Below, piece by piece: positions 43,715 through 53,000 of a stretch of DNA of 64,000 bases. Origin of the DNA: Anderseniella sp039978075. GTDB taxonomy: Bacteria; Pseudomonadota; Alphaproteobacteria; Rhizobiales; Aestuariivirgaceae. Numbering within the stretch: position 1 is the stretch's first letter; every line of letters starts with the position of its first letter. The notes beneath the pieces are model-generated. The model searched no databases. It had not been told where the DNA came from and saw only the letters and a program-made list of their open reading frames with translations. A program made the translations under genes and the position numbers. The DNA is taken from assembly GCA_039978075.1 (NCBI GenBank), contig JBDWCA010000002.1, forward strand, positions 434,001 through 498,000, given 5' to 3'.

Positions 43715-44887
43715 ATGACCAACACGCCTGATCCTACCCCCATTCTGCAAGACCTGATCCGCTGTCCGTCGGTTACCCCTCTGGAAGCCGGCGTTCTTGA
43801 CTACATGGAAAAATTCATGGTTCCGGCAGGCTTTGCTGCCAACCGCATGCCGTTCAGTGAAGACGGCACGGCGGATGTCGACAACCTGTTCTTGCGCATT
43901 GGCTCTGACGGACCGCATTTCTGCTTCGCAGGCCATGTGGATGTCGTGCCGCCGGGCGCTGACGAGTTGTGGTCATATCCGCCGTTCGCTGCAGAAATTC
44001 ATGATGGCACCGTCTATGGACGCGGGGCCTGTGACATGAAGGGGTCGGTGGCTGCATTCTGCGCTGCTGCTACCGGTTTTGCGGCAGATCATGCGGGCAA
44101 ACTGCCGGGATCAGTCTCCATGCTCATCACCGGTGATGAAGAAGGCATTGCCATCAACGGCACGGTAAAGATGCTGGCCGAACTGAAGCGCCGCAATGAA
44201 GTGCCGGACGTCTGCCTTGTGGGTGAGCCAACCTGCCCCGGAGCACTGGGTGACACGCTCAAGATCGGCCGTCGCGGTTCAATACATTTCGAGGTTACAT
44301 GGACCGGCGTTCAGGGTCATTCCGCCTATCCTCACAAGGCGCTGAACCCGATCACACCACTGGCCCGCCTGATTGACCGGGTGTCGTCGCATGAGCTCGA
44401 CAGGGGCAATGCGCATTTCGGCCCGACAACACTGGCGGTGACCAACTTCGACACCGGCAACCCAGCCAACAATGTCATCCCGGCTTCTGCCAATGCCCGC
44501 TTTAATATTCGCTATAATACAGAGCATACGGGGCAAAGCCTGAAGGACTGGGTGACGCGCGAATGTGAAACTGTCAAACAGGCGTTTGGCGGTACCTTTG
44601 AAATCGCTATCGTTGAGGGCGCCGACGCCTTCATGACCGAACCGGGCAGTTTTGTAGACTGCATGGCGCAAGCCGTCCTGGCAGAAACCGGTGTTGAGCC
44701 AAAGCTTGATACCGGTGGCGGTACGTCGGATGCTCGCTTCATCAAGAATTATTGTCCTGTCGTCGAATTCGGCCCCAACAACGCCACCATTCATCAGGCT
44801 AATGAATGTATCAAGGTCTCGGAGCTTGAAGCCCTGACGCGTGTTTACAGGCGGATGCTGGATGACTGGTTTGCGGGGAGCACATGA
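43715..44887 (+). CDS. dapE: succinyl-diaminopimelate desuccinylase
   Basis: The protein has 390 residues from the ATG at 43715 (43703 is an alternative). It is an M20-type zinc amidohydrolase: FAGHVDVVPPGADELW with the metal His and Asp, YGRGACDMKGSVAAF, ITGDEEGIAINGT with the catalytic Glu, and TGGGTSDARFI. It removes succinate from N-succinyl-LL-diaminopimelate in the route to lysine and peptidoglycan. The upstream frame (from 43679) covers the terminator and is not used. Confidence 0.95.
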   Translation: MTNTPDPTPILQDLIRCPSVTPLEAGVLDYMEKFMVPAGFAANRMPFSEDGTADVDNLFLRIGSDGPHFCFAGHVDVVPPGADELWSYPPFAAEIHDGTVYGRGACDMKGSVAAFCAAATGFAADHAGKLPGSVSMLITGDEEGIAINGTVKMLAELKRRNEVPDVCLVGEPTCPGALGDTLKIGRRGSIHFEVTWTGVQGHSAYPHKALNPITPLARLIDRVSSHELDRGNAHFGPTTLAVTNFDTGNPANNVIPASANARFNIRYNTEHTGQSLKDWVTRECETVKQAFGGTFEIAIVEGADAFMTEPGSFVDCMAQAVLAETGVEPKLDTGGGTSDARFIKNYCPVVEFGPNNATIHQANECIKVSELEALTRVYRRMLDDWFAGST

Positions 44888-45439
44888 GTGAACTTTGCAC
44901 TTGAAGCTGTACGCGGGCTGAAAGCCTGCTGGCGTCTGGTCTGCATGGATGAAGATGGTCTCGATGACCTCGATCTGAGTTCGGACGGTTTCTGGAATTC
45001 ATTCGCCGCCATCATTCTGGTTGCGCCGCTTTACCTGTACTCGTCGGCTGCCGGTGCCAGGTTGGCAACACCGCCGCAACCTGAACGACACTGGTTTGGT
45101 GCATTGGCGCTGCTGGTGCTGTTGTGGGTGATGTGGCCGTGGATCATGGTGACGGTGGCGAAGATCCTGAACAGGCGACATCACTATGTGCGCTACATCG
45201 TGGCCTACAACTGGTCGAGTGTTTATGTCATCGCAGCCCTCATCCCCGTACTTCTGTTGCAGCAGGTCGGTATCATTGATGCGGTAATCGCAGCACTGTT
45301 GAGCCTGTGCGTCATTGGCTGGTCGCTGTATTATCGATGGTATGTTGCCAAAGTCGCCCTTGAAGTGCCGACACTAACGGCCTCGATGCTGGTCGTCGGA
45401 GATCTTGCCATGTCAATTGTGGTCTCAGCCTTCGTCTGA
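44888..45439 (+). CDS. uncharacterised membrane protein
   Basis: The 183-residue protein starts at GTG immediately after the dapE stop. It has a short soluble start (ALEAVRGLKACWRLVCMDED) and about five helices, for example FAAIILVAPLYLYSSAAG and LALLVLLWVMWPWIMVTVA, recalling Yip1-type small membrane proteins. I do not assign a function. It follows dapE in many Rhizobiales. Its 3' end overlaps the convergent truA gene by 15 bases. Confidence 0.82.
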   Translation: MNFALEAVRGLKACWRLVCMDEDGLDDLDLSSDGFWNSFAAIILVAPLYLYSSAAGARLATPPQPERHWFGALALLVLLWVMWPWIMVTVAKILNRRHHYVRYIVAYNWSSVYVIAALIPVLLLQQVGIIDAVIAALLSLCVIGWSLYYRWYVAKVALEVPTLTASMLVVGDLAMSIVVSAFV

Positions 45440-46174
45440 ATAATCGACCCTTACGAGATATAGACCCTGCGGTGGCGCGACAGGTCCGCATGCCGACCTG
45501 TCTGCTGCGGTCAGCGCGTCACGCACATCCGCAGCCGACCATTTGCCCTCACCGGCTAGCTTCAGTGTGCCCACCAGAGAACGCACCTGATTGTGCAGAA
45601 AGGATCTGGCTGATGCGCGCACAATCACATCACGTCCTTCGCGCGTAACATCCAGCCTGTCCAGTGTTTTCACCGGTGACTTCGACTGGCACTGGCTGGA
45701 CCGGAACGTCGTGAAATCATGATGCCCGGTCAGCTCCTGGGCTGCTGTGTGCATGGCAGTTTCATCCAGCCGGTACGGCACCCACCAGACCCGGTGACGA
45801 TCCAGCGACGGTGGGCTACGGCTGTCCCTGATGCGATATTCGTAATGCCTCGCCGATGCCGAAAACCGGGCATGAAAACTGTCGTCAACTTCCTCGATGT
45901 CAAACACGCTGACAGGGTCGGGGCGCACCTGTGCGTTGATGGCGGCCATGAGTTTTTCCGGCAGCCAGGTTTTGTCCAGATCAATATGGGCCACCTGGCC
46001 GAGGGCATGTACGCCGGCATCGGTTCGACCAGCGCCAAACAGCGTCGGCGCGGACTGCCCGAGGCGGGACACCGCATCTTCAATTGCCGCCTGCACCGAA
46101 GGTTGGCCGGCCTGACGCTGCCAGCCTGAAAACGGTGAGCCGTCATACTCGATGCTCATGCGATAGCGCGGCAT
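45425..46174 (-). CDS. truA: tRNA pseudouridine(38-40) synthase
   Basis: The 249-residue protein has YRMSIEYDGSPFSGWQRQ at the start, the catalytic Asp in FGAGRTDAGVHALGQVAH, and the family motif ARSFLHNQVRSLVGTL. It makes pseudouridine in the anticodon stem-loop of many tRNAs. It lies five bases after fmt in a def-fmt-truA operon on the minus strand, and its end overlaps the dapE-linked membrane gene. Confidence 0.96.
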   Translation of the reverse strand: MPRYRMSIEYDGSPFSGWQRQAGQPSVQAAIEDAVSRLGQSAPTLFGAGRTDAGVHALGQVAHIDLDKTWLPEKLMAAINAQVRPDPVSVFDIEEVDDSFHARFSASARHYEYRIRDSRSPPSLDRHRVWWVPYRLDETAMHTAAQELTGHHDFTTFRSSQCQSKSPVKTLDRLDVTREGRDVIVRASARSFLHNQVRSLVGTLKLAGEGKWSAADVRDALTAADRSACGPVAPPQGLYLVRVDYSDEG

Positions 46175-46179
46175 TGGAT

Positions 46180-47121
46180 TTACCCCGCCTTTGACCCGAC
46201 GGCCGGCTTCATGCCGTTCAGGAAAGTTTCGAGATCCATGACCGCTTTGCCTTCACGTTGCAGGCGCACTGGGCGAACCGCCTCGTGTTTGCAGGCAATG
46301 GCCAGACGCTCGTCCAGCACCGTACCCGGTGTGCCGGTCAGGCCTGGCACCCGTTCAACCTCGAGCAGCTTTACCCGCACCGGTTTGTCCTGACCGTCGA
46401 GCATGCACCAGGCACCGGGAAACGGTGACAGGCCGTGCACATGGCGCAGCACCTGACTTGCAGATCGTGTGAAATCTATATGCGCTTCCTGCTTGGTAAT
46501 CTTGGCGGCATAGGTGATGCCCGCGTCTGCCTGTGGGACTGCCTGCAGATTTCCGTCCGTCTCCAGTTGCGTCAGCACGTTGCTCATTGCGATGGCCCCG
46601 GACCGTGCCAGTTCGTCATGCAGTGTTTGTGCAGTTGTCCGGTCATCTATGGGTGCGCGCCGTTCATATACCACCGGCCCGGTATCAAGTCCTGGTTCCA
46701 TCTGCATGATGGCAACGCCAGTTGCAATGTCGCCGGCCATGATGGCGCGTTGTATCGGAGCGGCACCGCGCCAGCGCGGCAACAGTGATGCGTGCACATT
46801 GAGACAGCCAAACCGCGGTGCTTTGAGAATCGGGTTCGGCAACAGCAAACCGTAAGCAACCACAATTGCCACATCCGCCTGCAGGGCGGCGAAGGCGTTG
46901 TGTTCTTCCTCGTCCTTCAGGGAGGCTGGCACGCGCACTTCTATTCCGCATGCCAGGGCAAATTCATGAACCGGTGTCCTGCGCTGTTCCAGACCGCGTC
47001 GCCCGGCTGCCCGTGGCGGCTGGGTGTACACCGCTGCAATGTCGTGACCGTCATCTATCAGGCGTGCAAGGGTCGGCACCGAAAATTCCGGCGTTCCCAT
47101 GAAAACGACGCGCAGGCTCAC
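46180..47121 (-). CDS. fmt: methionyl-tRNA formyltransferase
   Basis: The 313-residue protein starts LRVVFMGTPEFSVPTLARL, and has the folate/catalytic segment NVHASLLPRWRGAAPIQ (Asn and His) and MEPGLDTGPVV. It formylates the initiator Met-tRNA with 10-formyl-tetrahydrofolate. Its start overlaps the def stop by four bases, so the formylase and deformylase are translated in a coupled way. Confidence 0.97.
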   Translation of the reverse strand: MSLRVVFMGTPEFSVPTLARLIDDGHDIAAVYTQPPRAAGRRGLEQRRTPVHEFALACGIEVRVPASLKDEEEHNAFAALQADVAIVVAYGLLLPNPILKAPRFGCLNVHASLLPRWRGAAPIQRAIMAGDIATGVAIMQMEPGLDTGPVVYERRAPIDDRTTAQTLHDELARSGAIAMSNVLTQLETDGNLQAVPQADAGITYAAKITKQEAHIDFTRSASQVLRHVHGLSPFPGAWCMLDGQDKPVRVKLLEVERVPGLTGTPGTVLDERLAIACKHEAVRPVRLQREGKAVMDLETFLNGMKPAVGSKAG

Positions 47122-47639
47122 GCACTTTCTCGCTGTTGGCGGGCCAGCTTGGTAAACTTCCGCACGATCGTTCCGCGTTTGAGCCGGGACAGGTAATCAA
47201 TGAAAAGAATGCCGTTCAGATGGTCGATTTCGTGTTGCAGCACAGTGGCCATCAGCCCGTCGTAAAGCTCTTCATGCTGTTTGCCGTCCCGGTCCAGGTA
47301 AGACACCCGGACCTGTGCCGGGCGTTCAATATTGTCGAACACGTCCGGTATCGACAGGCAGCCTTCTTCATATTCGGACAGCTCGTCGCTGCTCCACACA
47401 ATTTCGGGGTTGATGAACGCCATCGGAGACTTCGGCTGCTCGTCCTTGGCAGTGTCTACCACGAGCAAACGCCTGGGGATGCCAATCTGAACCGCGGCAA
47501 GCCCGATGCCCGGTGCATCATACATGGTGGCGAGCATGTCATCGACGAGAAGCCGCAACTCATCGTCCACGCGCTCAACCGGCTGCGAGATTTTCTTCAG
47601 TATCGGGTCAGGCAATTTGACAATTTCACGAATGGCCAT
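47118..47639 (-). CDS. def: peptide deformylase
   Basis: The 173-residue protein has all three deformylase motifs: GIGLAAVQIG, EEGCLSIPD with the metal Cys, and QHEIDHLNG with HExxH. It removes the formyl group from nascent proteins using Fe(II). ATG at 47639 is used; a TTG nine bases upstream is less likely. It is the first gene of the def-fmt-truA group. Confidence 0.97.
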   Translation of the reverse strand: MAIREIVKLPDPILKKISQPVERVDDELRLLVDDMLATMYDAPGIGLAAVQIGIPRRLLVVDTAKDEQPKSPMAFINPEIVWSSDELSEYEEGCLSIPDVFDNIERPAQVRVSYLDRDGKQHEELYDGLMATVLQHEIDHLNGILFIDYLSRLKRGTIVRKFTKLARQQRESA

Positions 47640-47722
47640 GAACAACAAAGTCCAGTTAGTGAGTAAACCTGGTTACCAGATAAGCAATCGTCATGCTGCG
47701 GTCAACGCACGGCGACAATCTC

Positions 47723-47987
47723 ATACCAAAGGAAGTGGTTATTGACCCAGTTGATGGAGCCAAATCCGTTCATTCTGGCAGGCGTGGTGCGCGGCGCGAT
47801 GCGGGTGCATCAGGCAAGCGCCGCAACGCACCAGATGGACGGATTTGGCCCACCGGAGGCCGGTTTTTCGCGTTCGCCGGACGTCGTTATGCTCCACTTA
47901 TGGTCAGCCAGGCCAAGGCGTGAAGCATGCCTAGCCGGCAAACGCGAAAAATCGGTCAAATGGATCAATAACCACTTCCTTTGGTAT
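47723..47987. repeat. 265-bp inverted-repeat element (MITE-like) overlapping an aminotransferase 3' end
   Basis: The ends are a perfect 23-base inverted repeat: the sequence at 47723-47745 (beginning ATACCAAAGG) is reversed and complemented at 47965-47987; inward matching continues with few mismatches to about 32 bases. Inside are nested pairs, such as GCCAAATCCG (47759-47768) with CGGATTTGGC (47840-47849), and a longer imperfect arm pair near 47866-47957. No gene is convincing in the 325-base space 47640-47964. The right end codes for the last residues and the stop of the aminotransferase. No transposase is present, so it would be a non-autonomous element or a large processing hairpin. Confidence 0.75.
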
Positions 47988-49185
47988 CGGCCTGCCGCAA
48001 CCATGCCGTCAATCGGTCGAGCGCCTCATCAAGGCTGTCCGGATCACGCAGATAGCACATGCGCAGGAAGCCCTCGCCGCCGGGTCCGAAGGTCCCGCCG
48101 GGTGCAAGGCCGACATTGGCTTCATCGATGATGCGCAGCGTTGCGCCAAGACTGTCGGTCAGGCCGTCAATGCGGAAAAAGCTGTAAAATGCACCCTGGG
48201 CGTCTTCAAAACTCACATTGTTGAGCTGCCCCAGAGTACCGGCCACCTTGGCGCGGCAGGCACGTGCCATCTCGATCTGCATTTCCACAAAGTCTTCCCC
48301 GTTTTCAAGCGCTGCCAGCGCGCCTTTCTGCATGAACGCGGCAGTACCTGACGTATTGTACTGAATGATGCGCTCAATCGCCGGCCCAAGTGCTTCAGGT
48401 GCCTGCAACCAGCCGATCCGCCACCCTGTCATGGCCCAGTTCTTTGAAAAGGTGTTGATATAGATGACCCGTTCATCGGGATCACAGACATCCATGAACG
48501 AAGGTGAGCGCGGTTTTCCGGCGGTGTCCGGCCCATAGTAGAACCGGGAATAGACCTCATCAGCCAGGATCCATACGCCGGCCTCGCGGGCCATGTCACG
48601 AATGGCAATCAGGTCTTCGCGTGACGCCACCCATCCAATTGGATTGGATGGAGAAATCAGGCAGATTGCTTTGGTCTTGGGGCCAATACTGTCGCGCATC
48701 CTGTCGAGATCCAGCGACCATTTCCGGTCATCATACAGCATCGGTACGAACACCGGTTTTACCCCCATCATGCGCATGGGGCCGGGGAAATTCGGCCATG
48801 CGGGTGACGGGATGACAATCTCCTCGCCCTTGTCGGCCAGCAATTGCAACGCCACCTGTATGGCCTGCATGCCGCCACCGGTCACAAAAAACCGTTCGGC
48901 GGAAAACGGCCCGGGCCAGAATTTTTCATGATACGCCGCCAGTTCACTGCGCAGTTGCGGCAGGCCACGCTGCCAGGTGTAGAACGTCTCTCCGTCGAAC
49001 ATGGCTTTTGACGCGGCCTGACAGATGAATTCAGGTGTCTGAAGAGGGCCTTCTCCGGTCCACAGCGGAATCAGGCCTTCGCGGCCGAAGCCGTGGTTTA
49101 CCGCGCTCAGTATGCCGCTGTCCGGTTCGTCGCGCTGACTTTGACGGATACCTGAAATCAGTGTGTCCGGGGTGAGAGTTGTCAT
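47965..49185 (-). CDS. pyridoxal phosphate-dependent aminotransferase, class I/II
   Basis: The 406-residue fold type I enzyme has GGGMQAIQVALQLLADKG, the SPSNPIGW segment, ILADEVYSRFYYG with the PLP-contact Asp and Tyr, and the PLP Lys in NTFSKNWAMTGWRIGW. It transfers amino groups between an amino acid and an oxo acid; substrate unknown. The last seven residues (DTKGSGY) and the stop lie within the inverted-repeat arm at 47965-47987, so its C-terminus may have been changed by an insertion. Confidence 0.93.
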   Translation of the reverse strand: MTTLTPDTLISGIRQSQRDEPDSGILSAVNHGFGREGLIPLWTGEGPLQTPEFICQAASKAMFDGETFYTWQRGLPQLRSELAAYHEKFWPGPFSAERFFVTGGGMQAIQVALQLLADKGEEIVIPSPAWPNFPGPMRMMGVKPVFVPMLYDDRKWSLDLDRMRDSIGPKTKAICLISPSNPIGWVASREDLIAIRDMAREAGVWILADEVYSRFYYGPDTAGKPRSPSFMDVCDPDERVIYINTFSKNWAMTGWRIGWLQAPEALGPAIERIIQYNTSGTAAFMQKGALAALENGEDFVEMQIEMARACRAKVAGTLGQLNNVSFEDAQGAFYSFFRIDGLTDSLGATLRIIDEANVGLAPGGTFGPGGEGFLRMCYLRDPDSLDEALDRLTAWLRQADTKGSGY

Positions 49186-49251
49186 GTGAGTGCAGCCATG
49201 TTTTTGAAGGCAGTTGATCAGTGATCAGTATTTCAAGCGACGGCTGCAGGC

Positions 49252-49290
49252 AAACAAAAACCCCGGCCTGCGTTCAAAGGCAGGCCGGGG
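49252..49290 (-). terminator. Rho-independent terminator after mscL
   Basis: CCCCGGCCTGC (49261-49271) pairs with GCAGGCCGGGG (49280-49290) around an eight-base loop; on the minus strand the stem is followed by TTTTTGTTTG. The 11-base stem and T-run make it the clear end of mscL transcription, 30 bases after its stop. Confidence 0.92.
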
Positions 49291-49319
49291 TCCGGTATTG
49301 ATCGGTTCGAGTACCTGGT

Positions 49320-49730
49320 TCAGCGCTTCTTCAGGAGGTCGCGGATTTCAGTCAGCAGGGTGACATCTGCCGGCGGTGCGGCAGGTGCTGCCTCTTCTTC
49401 CTGCTTCTTCATGGAGTTTGCCGCACGAACGATCATGAACAGGATGAAGGCGACAATCAGGAAGTTGACAACGGCTGTGATGAAGTTGCCATAGGCCAGC
49501 ACTGCACCTTGTTCCCGCGCAGCTTCCAGCGTGCTCGCTGTCACAGCACTTGCCAGCGGTGCAAACATGTTTGAAAAATCGAGACCGCCGAAAATGGCAC
49601 CCACGATTGGCATGATGATGTCGCCCACCAGCGACTTCACGATCAGACCAAACGCACCGGCGATAATCACGCCGATGGCCAGGTCAAGCACGTTGCCCTT
49701 GAAGGCAAAATCTTTGAATTCTTTAAACAT
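49320..49730 (-). CDS. mscL: large-conductance mechanosensitive channel
   Basis: The 136-residue protein begins MFKEFKDFAFKGNVLDLAIG, with the MscL pore helix GVIIAGAFGLIVKSLVGDII, a periplasmic loop, the second helix AVVNFLIVAFILFMIVRAAN, and a C-terminal bundle LLTEIRDLLKKR. It opens under membrane tension to let solutes out during osmotic downshock. The ATG at 49730 follows GAGGGGAA; the start at 49757 is not used. Confidence 0.97.
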   Translation of the reverse strand: MFKEFKDFAFKGNVLDLAIGVIIAGAFGLIVKSLVGDIIMPIVGAIFGGLDFSNMFAPLASAVTASTLEAAREQGAVLAYGNFITAVVNFLIVAFILFMIVRAANSMKKQEEEAAPAAPPADVTLLTEIRDLLKKR

Positions 49731-49920
49731 GGCATTTCCCCTCTTGTTGTTGATCAAATGCCGTCGCCCCCGGCGATGACAAATTTGAAACTTTCTGCAT
49801 CAATTATGATGAACCAAAAGTAGGCGCAAAATAAGCCCAATCACCCAAATTACAACCTAAAATTGCATTCTCGTGTTCGATTACCTGCAGTCCGTAACCT
49901 GGCGGATCAGGACGATTTTT

Positions 49921-50008
49921 GGCTGATTCAGCCCAAAATAATAAACCTGATCGCTTTCAAAGTGTTAGAGGAACTTTATGGGTTCACTTGACCCGATGAT
50001 ACTCTAGA
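49921..50008. repeat. palindromic intergenic element upstream of the hybrid kinase
   Basis: It contains GGCTGATTCAGCC (49921-49933, a perfect dyad), then AAACCTGATCGCTTTCAAAGTG, then GGGT-tcacttg-ACCC (49980-49994) and GTTAGAG with CTCTAGAC partners. The first two blocks recur as GGTTGAATCAACC and AAACCTGGTCGTTTCCAAAG at 53580-53616. This fits a dispersed palindromic repeat family of Rhizobiales intergenic DNA. The 334-base space 49731-50064 has no gene. Confidence 0.6.
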
Positions 50009-50064
50009 CTTGATCAACTGTTGCTCATCTTGAGCGAGCATAGAAAGGCACGGATACGACCGTC

Positions 50065-53000
50065 ATGCTTTCCACCTGGGGCGTCATACTCATCGCGCTG
50101 GTCTATGTTGGCGTCCTGTTTGCCATCGCGGCCTATGGTGATCGCGCGGCCTCCGGCATGCGGCGCGGTGTGGGCCGGCCCTATGTATATGCGCTGTCAC
50201 TTGCAGTGTACTGCACGTCCTGGACGTTTTATGGCAGCGTCGGTCTGGCATCGACGTCGGGTTATTACTTCCTGCCAATCTATCTCGGGCCGATTTTGCT
50301 GGTCGGCCTCGGTTGGCCGCTGGTGCGGCGCATTGTCAGCCTGTCCAAGGCCCAGAACATTACATCGATTGCCGACTTTCTGTCGGCGCGCTACGGCAAA
50401 AACCAGTTGCTCGGCGGGATAGCAGCCTTCATTGCGGTGATTGGGGTGGTTCCCTACATCTCGTTGCAGTTGAAAGCTGTTTCGCTTTCACTCAGCGCTC
50501 TGGGGCCCCTGGGAGTTGACACAGGTATTCTGGAGACCGGTTTTGGCGATGTTCCGATGTTTGTCGCCATTTCCATGGCCATTTTTGCTATCCTGTTCGG
50601 TACCCGGCACGCCGATGCCACAGAACATCAAAACGGCCTGATCCTGTCGGTTGCGGCGGAGAGCCTCGTCAAGCTGATCGCCTTCATTCTGGTCGGCGCC
50701 TTCATCACATTTGCGATGATGGGCGGTCCGACACAGCTGTACGAACGGGCGTCGCAAAGTCCGGAGATTGCCGCCCTGTTCAGCGGGCCGATAGATGTGC
50801 CGCGGTTTACGACAATGACGTTCCTTGCGGTCTGCGCCGTCATCCTGCTGCCGCGCCAGTTCCATCTTGCAGTTGTGGAGAACACCTCGCTGGATGACGT
50901 CCGCAAGGCGTCATGGACGTTTCCGCTGTACCTGGTAATGATCAATATCTTTGTCATTCCAATCGCTGTAGCCGGACTGCTGACGTTCAACGGGCAGGCC
51001 GTTGACGGTGATACATTTGTGCTGGCTTTACCGGTGGCCGACGGCCGGCCTTTACTGGCGATGGTGGCGTTCATCGGCGGACTGTCTGCTGCAACCGCCA
51101 TGGTGATTGTTGAAACCGTCGCCTTGTCGATCATGGTGTGCAACTCGATTGTGATGCCCCTGATGCTGCGCCGTGCAAGTGGCCAGATTTGGCAGGGCGA
51201 TATGACCTCGCGCATTCTGCAGATCAGGCGGGTCGCGATCGGGGCAATCATTGTGCTGGCCTACTCCTATTATCTGATGATCGGCAATAATGCCGCTCTG
51301 GCCCAGACCGGTCTGGTGTCATTTGCTGCCGTGGCGCAGTTTGCGCCGGCATTTTTTCTCGGCCTGATCTGGGCCAGAGGCAATGCCCGCGGCGCCATGT
51401 TCGGTCTTGTCGCCGGCTTTGTCGTGTGGACATACACCTTGCTGGTGCCGTTGTTTGCAGATGCCGGGTGGCTGCCGGCGGGCTTGATGAGCGATGGTCC
51501 GTTTAACATTGAAATGCTGCGGCCGCGGCACCTGTTCGGCAGTGATCTTGATGCGCTCACCCATGGTGTCCTGTGGTCGATGGCCGCCAATATTGGAGCT
51601 TACGTCCTTGTTTCGCTGTTTACCGGTGTTGATCCGGTCGAGCGCATGCAAGCACAGGCATTCATGCCGCGCGGGCAGGCTGAAAGCCTGCCGACACAAA
51701 ACCAGCCTGAAGTGTCCATCAAGCAATTGCAGGCAACGGTTGAGAGATATCTCGGCAAGGAAAGAACCAAACGGTCTTTTGACGAGCTGGACATTTCACG
51801 CGCGGGCAAATTGAAACCGCGCAGCATGGCCGACCAGGAGACGCTGAAATTTGCCGAGCGTCTGCTGGCCAGTGCCATTGGCACAGCGTCGGCGCGCGTC
51901 GTCATGGCGCTGCTTTTGCAACGCGGAGCCGGTCACACCGCGGGTGCCATGCGGCTTCTGGATGATGCGTCCGATGCCATTGTCTACAATCGCGACCTGC
52001 TGCAGTCGGCGATCGACCATGTGGAACAGGGTATCGTGGTGTTCGACCACGAATTTGCGCTTGTGTGCTGGAACACCCAGTTCCGCAACCTGCTCAACCT
52101 GCCGCCGGAGTTCGGCCGGGTCGGCGTGCCGCTTGGCGACATTGTCCAGCGGCTGGACTCGGAGTTCATGCTTGGCGATACGGCCCAGCACGACGCCGGC
52201 ATGCAACTCCTGCGTCTGCTGGCCAATCAGACTGAAACCTTCCATTTGCGCAGCAGGCAAGCCAACAAGGTACTGGAAGTGCGCAGCAACGCCATGCCGG
52301 ATGACGGCCGGGTCGTTACCTTCGCTGACATCACCGAGCGTGTCCACGCTTCTGAAGCGCTGGAGCAACGGGTGAAGGAGAGAACCGCCGAGCTGACCAC
52401 GCTGAACACTCAACTGGAGAAGGCCCGCGCCGATGCTGTGGAAATCAATGCCGGCAAGACCCGGTTCATTGCCGCTGCGTCACACGACATTCTGCAACCT
52501 CTCAATGCGGCCAGGCTGTTTACCACATCCTTGATGGAGCGAACCGCATCCAGGCCTGACGGTCAACTGGTGCGCAATGTCGACCTGTCGCTGGAGGCGG
52601 TGGAAGAAATTCTCTCGGCGCTGCTCGACATGTCGCGTCTGGATGCCGGTGCAATCAAGCCTGAACTGTCAGCGTTTTCGATCAACGGCATTTTGAACCA
52701 GTTGCGCACCGAGTTTTCGGTTGCAGCCGAAGACAAGCAACTGGATCTGACTATCATGCCGTGCAGCAGGATGGTTTACTCGGACAGGCGGTTGATTAGG
52801 CGCATTCTGCAAAACCTGCTCAGCAATGCCATCAAGTATACGGTTTCGGGCAGGGTCTTGATGGGCGCGCGTGTCCGCAACGGTCAGCTCTGTGTTGAGG
52901 TCCATGACACGGGCCCCGGCATTCCCCATGACAAGCAGCAACTTGTGTATCGCGAGTTCGAACGCCTGGAGTCGGAAGGATCCCCCATTCAGGGGCTGGG

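Noticed and set aside
47742..48131. 129-codon plus-strand frame within the inverted-repeat element and the aminotransferase 3' end.
   Set aside because: It is antisense to the aminotransferase for much of its length and passes through the palindromes; no start signal or family match.
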